This document shows, one piece after another, positions 55,227 through 63,926 of a stretch of 64,000 nucleotides of DNA. The notes beneath the pieces were generated by a model that saw only the letters and a list, made by a program, of their open reading frames with translations, searched no databases and had not been told where the DNA came from. Made by a program: the position numbers and the translations under genes. Where the stretch lies: positions 150,256-214,255 of the forward strand of contig JOEL01000006.1 in assembly GCA_000720995.1 (NCBI GenBank), in the 5' to 3' direction. Position 1 is the stretch's first letter. The number at the start of each line of letters is the position of its first letter. The DNA is from Streptomyces celluloflavus (lineage in GTDB: Bacteria; Actinomycetota; Actinomycetes; Streptomycetales; Streptomycetaceae).

Positions 55227-56281
55227 AGCTGGGACATCCTCCGGCGCCGTACGAGGTAGATGAAGACCGGTCCGCCGATGACGGCCGTGACGATGCCGAC
55301 CTGGAGCTCGCCGGGCCGGGCCACGACCCGGCCGAGGATGTCCGCGCCGAGCAGCAGGACCGGCGAGAGCACCGCGGAGTACGGCAGGATCCAGCGCATA
55401 TCGGGTCCGGTGACGGCCCGTACGGCATGCGGCACCATCAGGCCGACGTAGACGATCGGGCCGCAGACGGCGGTCGCCCCGCCGCACAGCAGCGTGACGG
55501 CGGCCATCGACAGCACCCGGGTACGGGTCAGCCGGGCGCCCAGCGCCTTCGCCTGGTCGTCGCCGAGCGCGACGGCGTTCAGCGGCCGGGCGATCAGCAG
55601 CGCGAGGACGGCGCCCACCGCCAGGAACGGCGCGATCCCGGTGACCGTTTCCATGGTGGCGGCGGCCAGCGAACCGACCGTCCAGAAGCGCATCTTGTCC
55701 AGCGCTGCGGTGTCCATGAGGTTGACGGCGTTGATGTAGCCGACGAGGACGGCGGTCAGCGCGGTGCCGGCCAGGGCGAGCCGTACGGGCGTGGCGTTGC
55801 GGGTGCCGCCGAGGACGTAGACCGCGACGGAGACCACCGCGGCGCCGGCGAAGGCGAACCACACATAGCCGGTGAGCGAGGTGACGCCGAGGAAGCTGAT
55901 GGCGGAGACGACCGCGGCCGAGGCGCCCGCGTTGACGCCGAGAACTCCGGGGTCCGCGAGGGGGTTTCGGGTCAGGGCCTGCATGACCGTACCGGCCAGG
56001 CCGAGGGCGGCGCCGACGATCAGTCCGAGGAGGGTGCGCGGGAGGCGCACATCGCGGACGACCACATCGGTATCGGAACCGGAGTAGTGGAACAGCCCGT
56101 GCCACACCTGGTCGAGGGGTACCTGCTTGGCGCCAACGGCTATGCCGAGCACGGTGATGACGGCCAGCACGGCCACGGCGGCGAGCAGCCCCGCGGAGCG
56201 CGTGAGGTGCCGCGGTCGTGGTGCCGCGGGGGCCACGGGGGCCGGGGCCGCCGCTGCTTCGGGGGGACTGTCAACCAACAC
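55223..56281 (-). CDS. Iron-siderophore ABC permease (FecCD family), first
   Basis: 352 residues with about nine to ten helices after an Ala/Pro-rich N terminus. Motifs: VRLPRTLLGLIVGAALGLAG, LTRNPLADPGVLGVNAGAS, GPIVYVGLMVPHAVRAVTG. GTG at 56281 lies only five bases from the predicted iron box, so repressor binding would overlap the start region of its transcript. First gene of the leftward operon permease-permease-(91 aa)-ATPase. Confidence 0.94.
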   Translation of the reverse strand: MLVDSPPEAAAAPAPVAPAAPRPRHLTRSAGLLAAVAVLAVITVLGIAVGAKQVPLDQVWHGLFHYSGSDTDVVVRDVRLPRTLLGLIVGAALGLAGTVMQALTRNPLADPGVLGVNAGASAAVVSAISFLGVTSLTGYVWFAFAGAAVVSVAVYVLGGTRNATPVRLALAGTALTAVLVGYINAVNLMDTAALDKMRFWTVGSLAAATMETVTGIAPFLAVGAVLALLIARPLNAVALGDDQAKALGARLTRTRVLSMAAVTLLCGGATAVCGPIVYVGLMVPHAVRAVTGPDMRWILPYSAVLSPVLLLGADILGRVVARPGELQVGIVTAVIGGPVFIYLVRRRRMSQL

Positions 56282-56286
56282 GAAAG

Positions 56287-56305
56287 TTAGGTTAGCCTAC
56301 CCTCA
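56287..56305. promoter_or_regulatory. IdeR/DmdR-type iron box
   Basis: TTAGGTTAGCCTACCCTCA matches the actinobacterial iron-box consensus TTAGGTTAGSCTAACCTAA at 17 of 19 positions. It sits in the 80-base gap between the divergent permease operon and the binding-protein gene and can serve both. Confidence 0.85.
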
Positions 56306-56361
56306 AAACGGACCGGCAAGTCCGTATCGGCACGACCGCGTCAGAGAGAAGCACCACCACC

Positions 56362-57390
56362 ATGAGCACCCCCCGAAGCGTTACTCCGACCCGTCGCGGC
56401 ATCCTGGCCGCGGGCGGCGCCCTCGGCATCGGCGCCCTGCTCGCCGCATGCGGCGGCGACAAGAGCTCGGGGGACGCCAAGAGCGGCGCGAAGAACGGCG
56501 CCTGGTCCTTCACCGACGACCGCAAGGTCACGGTCTCCCTCAAGAACGTGCCGCAGCGCATCGTCGCCTTCACCGGCACCGCGGCCGCGCTGCACGACTT
56601 CGGCATCGACGACCAGATAGTCGGCGTCTTCGGCCCGACCAAGCTCAAGGACGGCACGGCCGACCCGCAGGCGGGCGGCCTCGACGTCGACAAGGTCACC
56701 ATCATCGGCAACGCCTACAACCAGTTCAACGTCGAGAAGTACGCGGGCCTCAGCCCCGATCTGCTGGTCACCAACATGTACGAACCGGGCGCCCTGTGGT
56801 TCGTACCGGACGACAGCAAGGACAAAATCACCCAGCTCGCCAAGAGCGTCGCCCTCACCTCCTCCCGGGTACCGCTCGTCAAGATCATCGAGCGGTACGC
56901 GGAGCTGGCGCGGTCACTCGGCGCCGACCTGAAGGCCAAGCAGGTCACCGACGCCAAGGCCCGCTTCGAGAAGGCGTCGGAATCGCTGCGCAAGGCCGCC
57001 GCGTCCCATCGGGTCAAGGTGCTGGCCTGCTCCGGCAGTCCGGACCTCTTCTACGCCTCCAACCCCGGCATCAGCGCCGACCTCATGTACTACAAGTCCC
57101 TCGGCGTGGACCTGATCGTCCCCGACCACCTGGACAAGGGCGGCTACTTCGAGAGCCTGAGCTGGGAGAACGCCGACAAGTACCAGGCCGACGTGCTGAT
57201 GCTCGACAGCCGCACCGCCACCCTCCAGCCCAAGGACCTGGCCGCCAAGCCGTCCTGGGCCAAGCTGCCCGCCGTCAAGTCCGGCCAGATCACCCCCTGG
57301 TCGAGCGAACCGCGCTTCTCGTACGCGGGCTCGGCCCCGCTGATCGAGGCCCTCGCCAAGGCCGTCGAGAACGCGAAGAAGGTCAGCTGA
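56362..57390 (+). CDS. Ferric-siderophore-binding lipoprotein
   Basis: 342 residues. The N terminus has a twin-arginine-like TPTRRGILAAGG followed by lipobox LLAAC, so it is probably a Tat-exported lipoprotein. The class-III binding fold appears as VPQRIVAFTGTAAALHDFGI, KYAGLSPDLLVTNM, and a long central helix around ERYAELARSLGADLKAKQV. It delivers ferric siderophore to the FecCD permeases across the intergenic iron box. The siderophore type (hydroxamate or other) cannot be told from sequence alone; no biosynthetic genes lie nearby. Confidence 0.93.
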   Translation: MSTPRSVTPTRRGILAAGGALGIGALLAACGGDKSSGDAKSGAKNGAWSFTDDRKVTVSLKNVPQRIVAFTGTAAALHDFGIDDQIVGVFGPTKLKDGTADPQAGGLDVDKVTIIGNAYNQFNVEKYAGLSPDLLVTNMYEPGALWFVPDDSKDKITQLAKSVALTSSRVPLVKIIERYAELARSLGADLKAKQVTDAKARFEKASESLRKAAASHRVKVLACSGSPDLFYASNPGISADLMYYKSLGVDLIVPDHLDKGGYFESLSWENADKYQADVLMLDSRTATLQPKDLAAKPSWAKLPAVKSGQITPWSSEPRFSYAGSAPLIEALAKAVENAKKVS

Positions 57391-57542
57391 CGTACGACTG
57401 CGGTGGACCGCCGTCCGCACGGCGCACGACCGCGATCCACCGCGGCGCACGGCCCCCGCACCACGCCCACACCCCGAAGCGCACCCCGCGCCGCCACATC
57501 CGCCACCGACCAGCCGCAGCACGGTTCCGGGAGGTTCCCCGT

Positions 57543-58433
57543 ATGACCACGACCGCCGTACCCGCCACCGCCCCCTTCCGCTTCTTCGATGTGCGCGTCG
57601 TCCGCACCCGGCGGCTGAGCACCTCCATGGTCCGGATCACCTTCGGCGGCGAACACCTCGCCGAACTGGCCTCCGGCGGCCGTGACCAGCGCTTCAAGCT
57701 CTTCCTCCCCCGGCCCCACCAGGACGTGCCGGTCCTCGACGACACCGGCGACGACTGGTTCACCGCCTGGCGGGCGCAGGATCCGGCCGAGCGCGCGGTG
57801 ATGCGCACCTACACGATCCGGGAACAGCGCCCCGCGTCACGGGAGTTCGACGTCGACTTCGTGCTGCACGGCACCGGGGACGCGGCCGGTGCCCCGGCGG
57901 CCGGACCGGCCGGCCACTGGGCGGCGCACGCCCGGCCCGGCGACCGGGTGTCCCTACTCGGCCCCGCCGTCGAGGACAACGGCGGCGTCGACTTCCGGCC
58001 GCCGGCCGGCACCGACTGGGTTCTGCTCACCGGCGACGAGACGGCGCTGCCCGCCGTGGCCGGCATCCTGTCCTGGCTCTCCCCCGGCACCCGCGCCAAG
58101 GTCTGGCTGGAGGTCGCCCACGAGGACGCCCGGCAGCCCCTGCCCACCCTCGCCGACGCCGACATCACCTGGATCGTCACGGACACCGCGACCACGGCCG
58201 GGGGTACGCCGGTGCTCGACGCGCTGCGCGCCGCCGAACTGCCCGAGGGCACGCCGTACGCCTGGATCGCGGGCGAGGCCGGGACCGTCAAGGCGGTGCG
58301 CCGGCATCTCGTCGGCGAGCGCGGGATGGACCGCCGGGCCGTCAAGTTCACCGGATACTGGCGCCGCGGCGCCACCGAGGAGGACCTGCTCGCGGAACTG
58401 ACGGCGGGCGCGGCGCCGGCCGACCAGGACTGA
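57543..58433 (+). CDS. Siderophore-interacting protein (ViuB/SIP-type flavin reductase)
   Basis: 296 residues. FAD-binding domain with FDVRVVRTRRLSTSMVRITF, RTYTIREQRPASREFDVDFV and GHWAAHARPGDRVSLLGPA; NAD(P)-binding domain with WVLLTGDETALPAVAGIL and AWIAGEAGTVKAVRRHL, ending FTGYWRRGATEEDL. These are the SIP signature blocks (RxYTxR, GDETALPA, GYWR). It reduces ferric siderophore in the cytosol so iron is released. ATG at 57543 follows GGGAGG within good spacing. It lies 152 bases after the binding protein and is probably co-regulated. Confidence 0.94.
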   Translation: MTTTAVPATAPFRFFDVRVVRTRRLSTSMVRITFGGEHLAELASGGRDQRFKLFLPRPHQDVPVLDDTGDDWFTAWRAQDPAERAVMRTYTIREQRPASREFDVDFVLHGTGDAAGAPAAGPAGHWAAHARPGDRVSLLGPAVEDNGGVDFRPPAGTDWVLLTGDETALPAVAGILSWLSPGTRAKVWLEVAHEDARQPLPTLADADITWIVTDTATTAGGTPVLDALRAAELPEGTPYAWIAGEAGTVKAVRRHLVGERGMDRRAVKFTGYWRRGATEEDLLAELTAGAAPADQD

Positions 58434-58475
58434 CCCGCCGACGCCGGCACCGGACCACACCGGCACCACCACCAC

Positions 58476-58518
58476 GACGGCCCCGCGCACCGCAACCCGA
58501 GCAGCGCACGGGGCCGTC
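58476..58518. terminator. Hairpin between convergent SIP and HAD genes
   Basis: GACGGCCCC / GGGGCCGTC (9 bp, perfect) flanking a 25-base loop that includes a further GCGC pairing. Confidence 0.6.
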
Positions 58519-58594
58519 CGTCCGACGTGGCGCGCACCGCCCGCCCGGCCGACGCGCGCCACCGAAGGGCCTGGCAGCTCGCCGGGCCCTTCAC

Positions 58595-59620
58595 TCACTT
58601 CCCGATACGGGCCAGCGCCTTCCCCGCGTCCGCCGCGCAACTGCCGTGCCCCGCCGCGGTCCAGGCCGCCGCGCACAGCGCCCGCAGCCCGTCCAGCGGG
58701 GCACCGTCGCCGTCCAGGACGAGCGCGCCACCGCTCAGCGCGGCCGTCCAGCCGCCGCACCGGAAACCGCCGTCCGCCGCGCTCACGGCCGGCTGCGGCC
58801 CCAGTATCCCGCGCAGGTCGGCGTCCACGTAGGTGGGCCGGTGCTGCGGCGGGGCCGCCAGCAGCTCCGCCGCGGTGGTGACTCCGGTGAGCACCAGCAG
58901 CGAGTCGACCGCACCGTTGTAAGCGCCCTCGATGTCCGTATCGAGCCGGTCCCCGACCACCAGCGGCCGCTTCGCACCGGTCCGCAGCACCGTCTCCCGG
59001 TGCATCGGCGGCTGCGGCTTCCCCGCCACCTGCGGCGCCCCGCCCGCGGCGATCCGCACCACCTCCACCAACGCACCGTTGCCCGGAGCTATCCCGCCCT
59101 CCCGGGGGATGGTCAGATCGGTGTTGGACGCGAACCACGGCACCCCGCGCTGCACCGCGTACGCGGCCTCCGCCAGCTGCCGCCAGTCCACCGCGGGGTC
59201 GAAGCCCTGCACCACGGCCGCCGGGTCGTCGTCCACGGAACCGACGGGTTCCAGCCCGCGCTCGCGCAGCGCCACCAGCAGTCCCTCACCGCCGACGGCC
59301 AGCACCCGGGCGCCGGGCGGCACCTGCTCGGAGATCAGCCGGGCCACCGCCTGCGCCGAAGTGATCACGTCCGCCGGCCCGGTCGGCAGCCCGAAACCGG
59401 TGAGCTGGCTCGCGACCGTCTGCGGGGTCCTGGCCGCGTTGTTGGTCACATAGGCGAGGTGCATACCGCCGTCCCGCGCCGCGGCCAGCGACTCCACGGC
59501 ATGCTCGACGGCGTGTCCGCCCTGGTAGACGACCCCGTCCAGATCCAGCAGCGCCGTGTCGTACGCCTCGCTCAGCGCGCGCTCACACCCACCGGGCCGT
59601 TCGCGAACCTGCTCACTCAT
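58595..59620 (-). CDS. HAD-superfamily phosphatase, NagD type
   Basis: 341 residues. HAD motif I is LLDLDGVVYQGG (catalytic Asp pair, ~34-36), motif II is in YVTNNAARTPQTVA, motif III Lys is in VAGKPQPPM and motif IV is VVGDRLDTDIEGA. The type-IIA cap (residues ~100-230) is that of NagD/p-nitrophenyl phosphatase-like sugar or nucleotide phosphatases. A ~60-residue extension after the core (ADGGFRCGGWTAALSG...) resembles a small duplicated module seen in actinobacterial members. Substrate unknown. Confidence 0.9.
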   Translation of the reverse strand: MSEQVRERPGGCERALSEAYDTALLDLDGVVYQGGHAVEHAVESLAAARDGGMHLAYVTNNAARTPQTVASQLTGFGLPTGPADVITSAQAVARLISEQVPPGARVLAVGGEGLLVALRERGLEPVGSVDDDPAAVVQGFDPAVDWRQLAEAAYAVQRGVPWFASNTDLTIPREGGIAPGNGALVEVVRIAAGGAPQVAGKPQPPMHRETVLRTGAKRPLVVGDRLDTDIEGAYNGAVDSLLVLTGVTTAAELLAAPPQHRPTYVDADLRGILGPQPAVSAADGGFRCGGWTAALSGGALVLDGDGAPLDGLRALCAAAWTAAGHGSCAADAGKALARIGK

Positions 59621-59780
59621 GCCGTCTCGCTCCTCACACACACCGGCACCCGTACGAACCGTCGTTCTCGCGGCTGCCGCTTCCCGCGCCCCGCGGCCCG
59701 CCCTCGGCCGCCTCGCGCACACGGATATTTCCAGCCACACACTGGCTGTCCCTCGATCATCCCTCACCGGACAAGCGGCT

Positions 59781-59786
59781 TAGCAT
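59781..59786 (+). promoter_or_regulatory. Candidate -10 of a leaderless DUF1015-gene transcript
   Basis: TAGCAT ends 6 bases before the ATG at 59793; no Shine-Dalgarno lies between. A good -35 is not visible. Confidence 0.35.
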
Positions 59787-59792
59787 TCTCCA

Positions 59793-61058
59793 ATGACCTG
59801 TACCGACGGCCTCCGCCTCCTCCCCTTCCGCGGACTGCGCTACGCCCCGGACCGCGTCAGCAGCCTCACCGCCGTCACCTCACCCCCCTATGACGTCGTG
59901 GTCCGGCCCGACGGCGTACGCCACCTGGAGACGGCCGACCCGTACAACATCGTCCGGCTGATCCTCCCGCAGGCCGCGGACCCCGCCGCCCGCCACCGCC
60001 AGGCCGCCGACACCCTCCGCCGCTGGCGCGAAGAAGGCGTCCTGACCCCGGACCCCGAACCCGCGCTCTACGTCTACGAGCAGCGCAGCGGCGATGTGCT
60101 GCAACGCGGGCTGATCGGCGCGCTGCGCCTGGACGGGCCGGTACTGCCGCACGAGGACGTCATCCCCGAGGTGGTCGAGGACCGCGCCGCCCTGATGCGG
60201 GCGGCGGCCGCCAACTTCGAGCCGCTGCTGCTCTCGTTCCGCGGCCAGGGCACCGCGACCGGCGCCACCGCCGTCATCGAGCGCACCGTGCACCGCACAC
60301 CCCTGCTCGCCACCACCACCGACGACGGCTTCGCGCACCGCCTATGGGCCGTCACCGACCCCGGCGACCTCGCGGCCATCGACAGCGACCTCGCCCGCCG
60401 GCGGGCCCTGATCGCCGACGGGCACCACCGCTGGGCGACCTACCACCGGCTGTACGAGCAGCAGGCCGACGCCTCGTCCGCGTCACCGTGGGCGTCCGGC
60501 CTGGTCCTGCTGGTCGACACCGCCCGCTACCCCCTCCAGGTCCGCGCCATCCACCGCGTACTGCCCCATCTGCCGCCGGCCAAGGCGCTGGCCGGCCTGG
60601 CGGGCGCGTTCCGGGTCCGGCCGCTGCCGGGCGAGCTGCCGGCCGCCCTCGCGGCGCTGGCGGAGACGCCGGGCAACGCCTTCGTGCTCTCCGGCGGCCC
60701 GGACTCCTTCCACCTCCTGGACCGGCCCGATCCGGAACTGCTGAACCGGACGGTCCGCCGGGACCGGCCCAAGGCATGGCAGCAGCTGGACGCCACCGTG
60801 CTGCACTCCGTCCTGCTGGACGCGGTCTGGCAGATCCCCGACCACCCCTCGGACATCAGCTATCTGCACCACACCGAGGCCGCCGTCGAACAGGCCGCCC
60901 GGCACGGCGGTACGGCCGTCCTGATGCGCGCCACGTCCGAAGAAACGGTCCGCCAACTCGCCGAACAGGGCGTGACGATGCCGCGGAAGTCCACCTCCTT
61001 CGGCCCCAAACCCGCCACCGGCCTCATCCTGCGCACCCTGGACGACGACGTGCACTGA
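59793..61058 (+). CDS. DUF1015 family protein
   Basis: 421 residues, cytosolic. Family markers are LLPFRGLRYAPDRV at the start, TSPPYDVV, DPYNIVRLILP, LYVYEQRS and the strongly conserved DGHHRWATYHRLYEQ (near residue 209), followed by LLVDTARYPLQVRAIHRVLP. The function is not established for most members; the GHHR motif is reminiscent of the nucleotide-contacting motif of ParB-fold kinases, which is only a suggestion. Single-gene unit divergent from the phosphatase gene. Confidence 0.9.
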   Translation: MTCTDGLRLLPFRGLRYAPDRVSSLTAVTSPPYDVVVRPDGVRHLETADPYNIVRLILPQAADPAARHRQAADTLRRWREEGVLTPDPEPALYVYEQRSGDVLQRGLIGALRLDGPVLPHEDVIPEVVEDRAALMRAAAANFEPLLLSFRGQGTATGATAVIERTVHRTPLLATTTDDGFAHRLWAVTDPGDLAAIDSDLARRRALIADGHHRWATYHRLYEQQADASSASPWASGLVLLVDTARYPLQVRAIHRVLPHLPPAKALAGLAGAFRVRPLPGELPAALAALAETPGNAFVLSGGPDSFHLLDRPDPELLNRTVRRDRPKAWQQLDATVLHSVLLDAVWQIPDHPSDISYLHHTEAAVEQAARHGGTAVLMRATSEETVRQLAEQGVTMPRKSTSFGPKPATGLILRTLDDDVH

Positions 61059-61268
61059 ACCGGACCACGGCCCCTTCCTGGGCACCGGGCACCGGCCACC
61101 ACCCGCCAATACGTCATATCCGCCGATGAGTTCACCCTCCCCCTCCGCAACCGCCCCGGCCACACAACAACCAGCGGACGGCCGTCCCCCTCCAGCGCCC
61201 CAGACCCCGGCCACACCACCGGCTCATCCCGTCCCCTCGCCCCCACCACCCAACGCGTCCCCAAACGG

Positions 61269-61303
61269 CGGAGGGCGGGACCCCCTCGGGATCCCGCCCT
61301 CCG
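61269..61303. terminator. Terminator between DUF1015 and TPR-protein genes
   Basis: CGGAGGGCGGGA / TCCCGCCCTCCG, a perfect 12-bp stem with 11-base loop, in the convergent gap and therefore usable from both sides. Confidence 0.8.
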
Positions 61304-61336
61304 TCATCTCACCGCACCGAGCACGGCCGCAGGCAC

Positions 61337-63682
61337 TCAGCCCTTCTCAGGACGCTTCTCCTCGCGGACCTGATCGGCATCCGTGTCCTCGACGACGACC
61401 TCATCGGTCACGTCATCGGCACCCGCACCGGCCGACGCGACGGACTCACCCGAAGCCTCGCCACCGTCCGCATCGGCACCCGCATCAGCCTTGAGCGCCT
61501 CAACGGCCTTACCCGCCTCGTCGGCGGTACCGGCCTCCTCCGCGGCGTCGGCCTCATCAGCCTCTTCCGCGCCTTCCAGCACGTCGGTGAACTCCACCCC
61601 GTCCAGCTCCGCAAGCCGGTCCGAGGCATCCGTCGTACCGTTCTGGTCGGCCTCCAGCGCCTTGGCGAACCAGTCGCGGGCCTCGCCCTCGCGCCCGACC
61701 TCCAGCAGCGCGTCCGCGTACGCGTACCGCAGTCGCGCGGTCCACGGGTGGACGGCGCTCGACGCGAGCTCGGGGCTCTGCAACGTCACGACCGCCGCGT
61801 CCGCCTGGCCCATGTCCCGACGGGCACCGGCCGCGACCAGCCGCATCTCGACCTGTCCGGCCTTGTCCAGCCGCTTCACCTCGGGCTCGCCGGCCATCGC
61901 CATCGCCTTCTCCGGCCGGCCCAGCCCGCGCTCACAGTCCGCCATGACGGGCCACAGCTCCACGCTGCCGGTCATCCGCCGCGCCGCCCGGAACTCGGCC
62001 AGCGCCTCGCTGTACTTGCCCACCGCGTACGCCGCGAAGCCCGCGGCCTCACGCACCGCCGCGACCCTGGACGCCAGCCGCAACGCCACCCGCGAGTACC
62101 CGTACGCCTGCTCCGGGTCCTCGTCCAGCAGCTTCGCCACCATCACCAGGTTCCTGGCAACGTCCTCGGCAAGCGTCTTCGGCAGGCTCAGCAGCTCCTG
62201 CCGCACATCCTTGTCGATCTCCTCACCGGTGACGTCCTCCGGAATCGGCAGCCGCCTGATCGGCTCCCGGTCCCGGTCCCGCCGGTCATCCCGTCGATCG
62301 TCCCGACGGTCATCCCGCCCACGACCGGCCCCGTACGGCCGACGCCCCCGGTCGTCATCCCGCCGGAACCCACCGCCGTCATCGCCCCGGTCGTCCCGCC
62401 GGAACCCACCCCGGTCACTACCGCGGTCATCCCTGCGGTCGCCCCCACGGAACCCACCGCGGTCACCGCCACGGTCGTCACGGCGGTCGTCACGGCGGAA
62501 GCCACCACGGTCGCCCCCGCGGTCATCCCGACGGTCATCCCGACGGAACCCACCACGATCGTCCCGCCCACCGGAACCACCGCCGTAACCGCCACCGGGA
62601 CGCCCCCCACGGTCATCCTCACGACGCGGCCCACGCGGCCGGTCGTCCTGACGGAACCCGCCACGGTCGCCGCCCGAAGGCCGGTCATCACGACGGAACC
62701 CGCCACGGTCACCACCGGAAGGCCGGTCATCACGACGGAACCCGCCACGGTCACCACCGGAAGGCCGGTCGTCACGACGGAACGCCGGACGATCACCACC
62801 ACGGCTGTCATCACGCCGGAACCCACCGCGGTCACCGCCACGGTCGTCACGGCGGTCATCCCGACGGAACCCACCACGGTCATCCCGCCCACCGGAACCA
62901 CCGCCGTAACCGCCACCGGGACGACCCCCACGGTCATCCTCACGACGCGGCCCACGCGGCCGATCATCCCGACGGTCGCCCCCACGGAACCCACCACGGT
63001 CGCCGCCGGAAGGCCGGTCGTCGCGACGGAACGCCGGACGATCACCACCACGATCATCGCGCCGGAACCCGCCACGGTCACCGCCCGAAGGCCGGTCATC
63101 ACGACGGAAGCCTCCGCGGTCGCCGCCCGAAGGCCGCTCGTCACGACGGAACCCACCGCGGTCACCACCGGAAGGCCGGTCGTCACGACGGAACGCCGGA
63201 CGGTCACCACCACGGCTGTCATCACGCCGGAACCCACCGCGGTCACCGCCACGGTCGTCACGGCGGTCGTCGCGGCGGAAGCCACCACGGTCGCCCCCAC
63301 GGTCATCCCGACGGTCATCCCGACGGAACCCACCACGGTCATCCCGCCCGGAACCACCGCCGTAACCGCCACCGGGACGACCCCCACGGTCACCACCGGA
63401 AGGCCGGTCGTCACGACGGAACGCCGGACGATCACCACCACGGCTGTCGTCACGCCGGAACCCGCCGCGGTCACCGCCCGAAGGCCGGTCATCGCGACGG
63501 AAGCCCCCACGGTCGCCACCGCGGCTGTCGCGGCCCGCGTAACCGCCAGCGCCGGCCGGGCGGCCACCACGGTCGTTGTCACGACGCGGCCCCCGGCCGT
63601 CACGCCGGAAACCACCGCGGTCACCGTCATCGCGCCGCTGCGGCCGGCGCTCCGAACGATCGTCGGAAGAGTTGGTGGACAT
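61337..63682 (-). CDS. TPR-type protein with giant Arg/Asp/Gly/Phe repeat domain
   Basis: 781 residues. Residues ~8-472 are a repeat domain with 20 GGFR units and four PAFR units set in [11 protein letters not shown] and [13 protein letters not shown] spacers, plus three [13 protein letters not shown] inserts. Residues ~473-690 are helical repeats ([60 protein letters not shown]) of TPR kind. The tail (~690-781) is very acidic. RGG-like domains bind RNA and drive condensation, so an RNA- or ribosome-associated scaffold is plausible. ATG at 63682 has AGGAG eight bases upstream. It lies just after the rRNA operon on the same strand. Confidence 0.88.
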   Translation of the reverse strand: MSTNSSDDRSERRPQRRDDGDRGGFRRDGRGPRRDNDRGGRPAGAGGYAGRDSRGGDRGGFRRDDRPSGGDRGGFRRDDSRGGDRPAFRRDDRPSGGDRGGRPGGGYGGGSGRDDRGGFRRDDRRDDRGGDRGGFRRDDRRDDRGGDRGGFRRDDSRGGDRPAFRRDDRPSGGDRGGFRRDERPSGGDRGGFRRDDRPSGGDRGGFRRDDRGGDRPAFRRDDRPSGGDRGGFRGGDRRDDRPRGPRREDDRGGRPGGGYGGGSGGRDDRGGFRRDDRRDDRGGDRGGFRRDDSRGGDRPAFRRDDRPSGGDRGGFRRDDRPSGGDRGGFRRDDRPSGGDRGGFRQDDRPRGPRREDDRGGRPGGGYGGGSGGRDDRGGFRRDDRRDDRGGDRGGFRRDDRRDDRGGDRGGFRGGDRRDDRGSDRGGFRRDDRGDDGGGFRRDDDRGRRPYGAGRGRDDRRDDRRDDRRDRDREPIRRLPIPEDVTGEEIDKDVRQELLSLPKTLAEDVARNLVMVAKLLDEDPEQAYGYSRVALRLASRVAAVREAAGFAAYAVGKYSEALAEFRAARRMTGSVELWPVMADCERGLGRPEKAMAMAGEPEVKRLDKAGQVEMRLVAAGARRDMGQADAAVVTLQSPELASSAVHPWTARLRYAYADALLEVGREGEARDWFAKALEADQNGTTDASDRLAELDGVEFTDVLEGAEEADEADAAEEAGTADEAGKAVEALKADAGADADGGEASGESVASAGAGADDVTDEVVVEDTDADQVREEKRPEKG
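62267..63661 (-). repeat. Coding tandem repeats (RGG/RDD-type) in the TPR protein
   Basis: About 1.4 kb of nested repeats of 24-45 bases. The higher-order block [15 protein letters not shown]...[13 protein letters not shown] recurs at least three times, indicating segmental duplication. Because the repeats are in frame, the opposite strand also stays open. Confidence 0.9.
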
Positions 63683-63756
63683 CGACGTGACTCCTGTCTT
63701 CGGTACTGCATTCATTCTGACGCACCGACGACTTCGGCGCGCTTCGGCAAAACAAA

Positions 63757-63800
63757 AAGGACCCTTGGTCCCAGCGTGAACGCTGGGACCAAGGGTCCTT
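63757..63800 (-). terminator. rRNA operon terminator
   Basis: A perfect 20-bp stem (AAGGACCCTTGGTCCCAGCG and its complement) with a 4-base loop, followed on the minus strand by TTTGTTTT. It is a textbook intrinsic terminator just beyond the 5S gene. Confidence 0.95.
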
Positions 63801-63808
63801 GAAAGATT

Positions 63809-63903
63809 GTTCGGCGGCGTCCTACTCTCCCACAGAGTCCCCTCTGCAGTACCATCGGCGCTGAAAGGCTTAGCTTCCGGGTTCGAAATGTAACCGGGCG
63901 TTT
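63809..63903 (-). rRNA. rrf: 5S rRNA, apparently missing its 5' 24 nt
   Basis: The minus strand reads AAACGCCCGGTTACATTTCG, then the helix/loop region ACCCGGAAGCTAAGCCTTTC and the 3' end GTAGGACGCCGCCGAAC, all standard streptomycete 5S. About 95 nt are present, against 119-120 usually. The 5' strand of helix I (normally about GTTTCGGTGGTCATAGCG, paired with the 3' GCCGCCGAAC) is absent: the retained part joins directly to the 23S trailer ending GTCCACTGT. The copy should therefore not fold into functional 5S. A deletion in this operon or an assembly collapse would both explain it. Confidence 0.85.
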
Positions 63904-63926
63904 ACAGTGGACGCGAGCAACTGAGG

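Noticed and set aside
62267-63661. Possible CRISPR or satellite array
   Set aside because: Repeat lengths and spacers vary, remain in one reading frame and encode a continuous protein; no conserved direct repeat with unique spacers and no cas genes.
61748-63802. 684-codon plus-strand ORF rich in [14 protein letters not shown]-like repeats
   Set aside because: It is the antisense shadow of the in-frame RGG/RDD repeats of the TPR gene; no ribosome site and composition is an artefact of the repeats. It also runs into the rRNA-operon terminator region.
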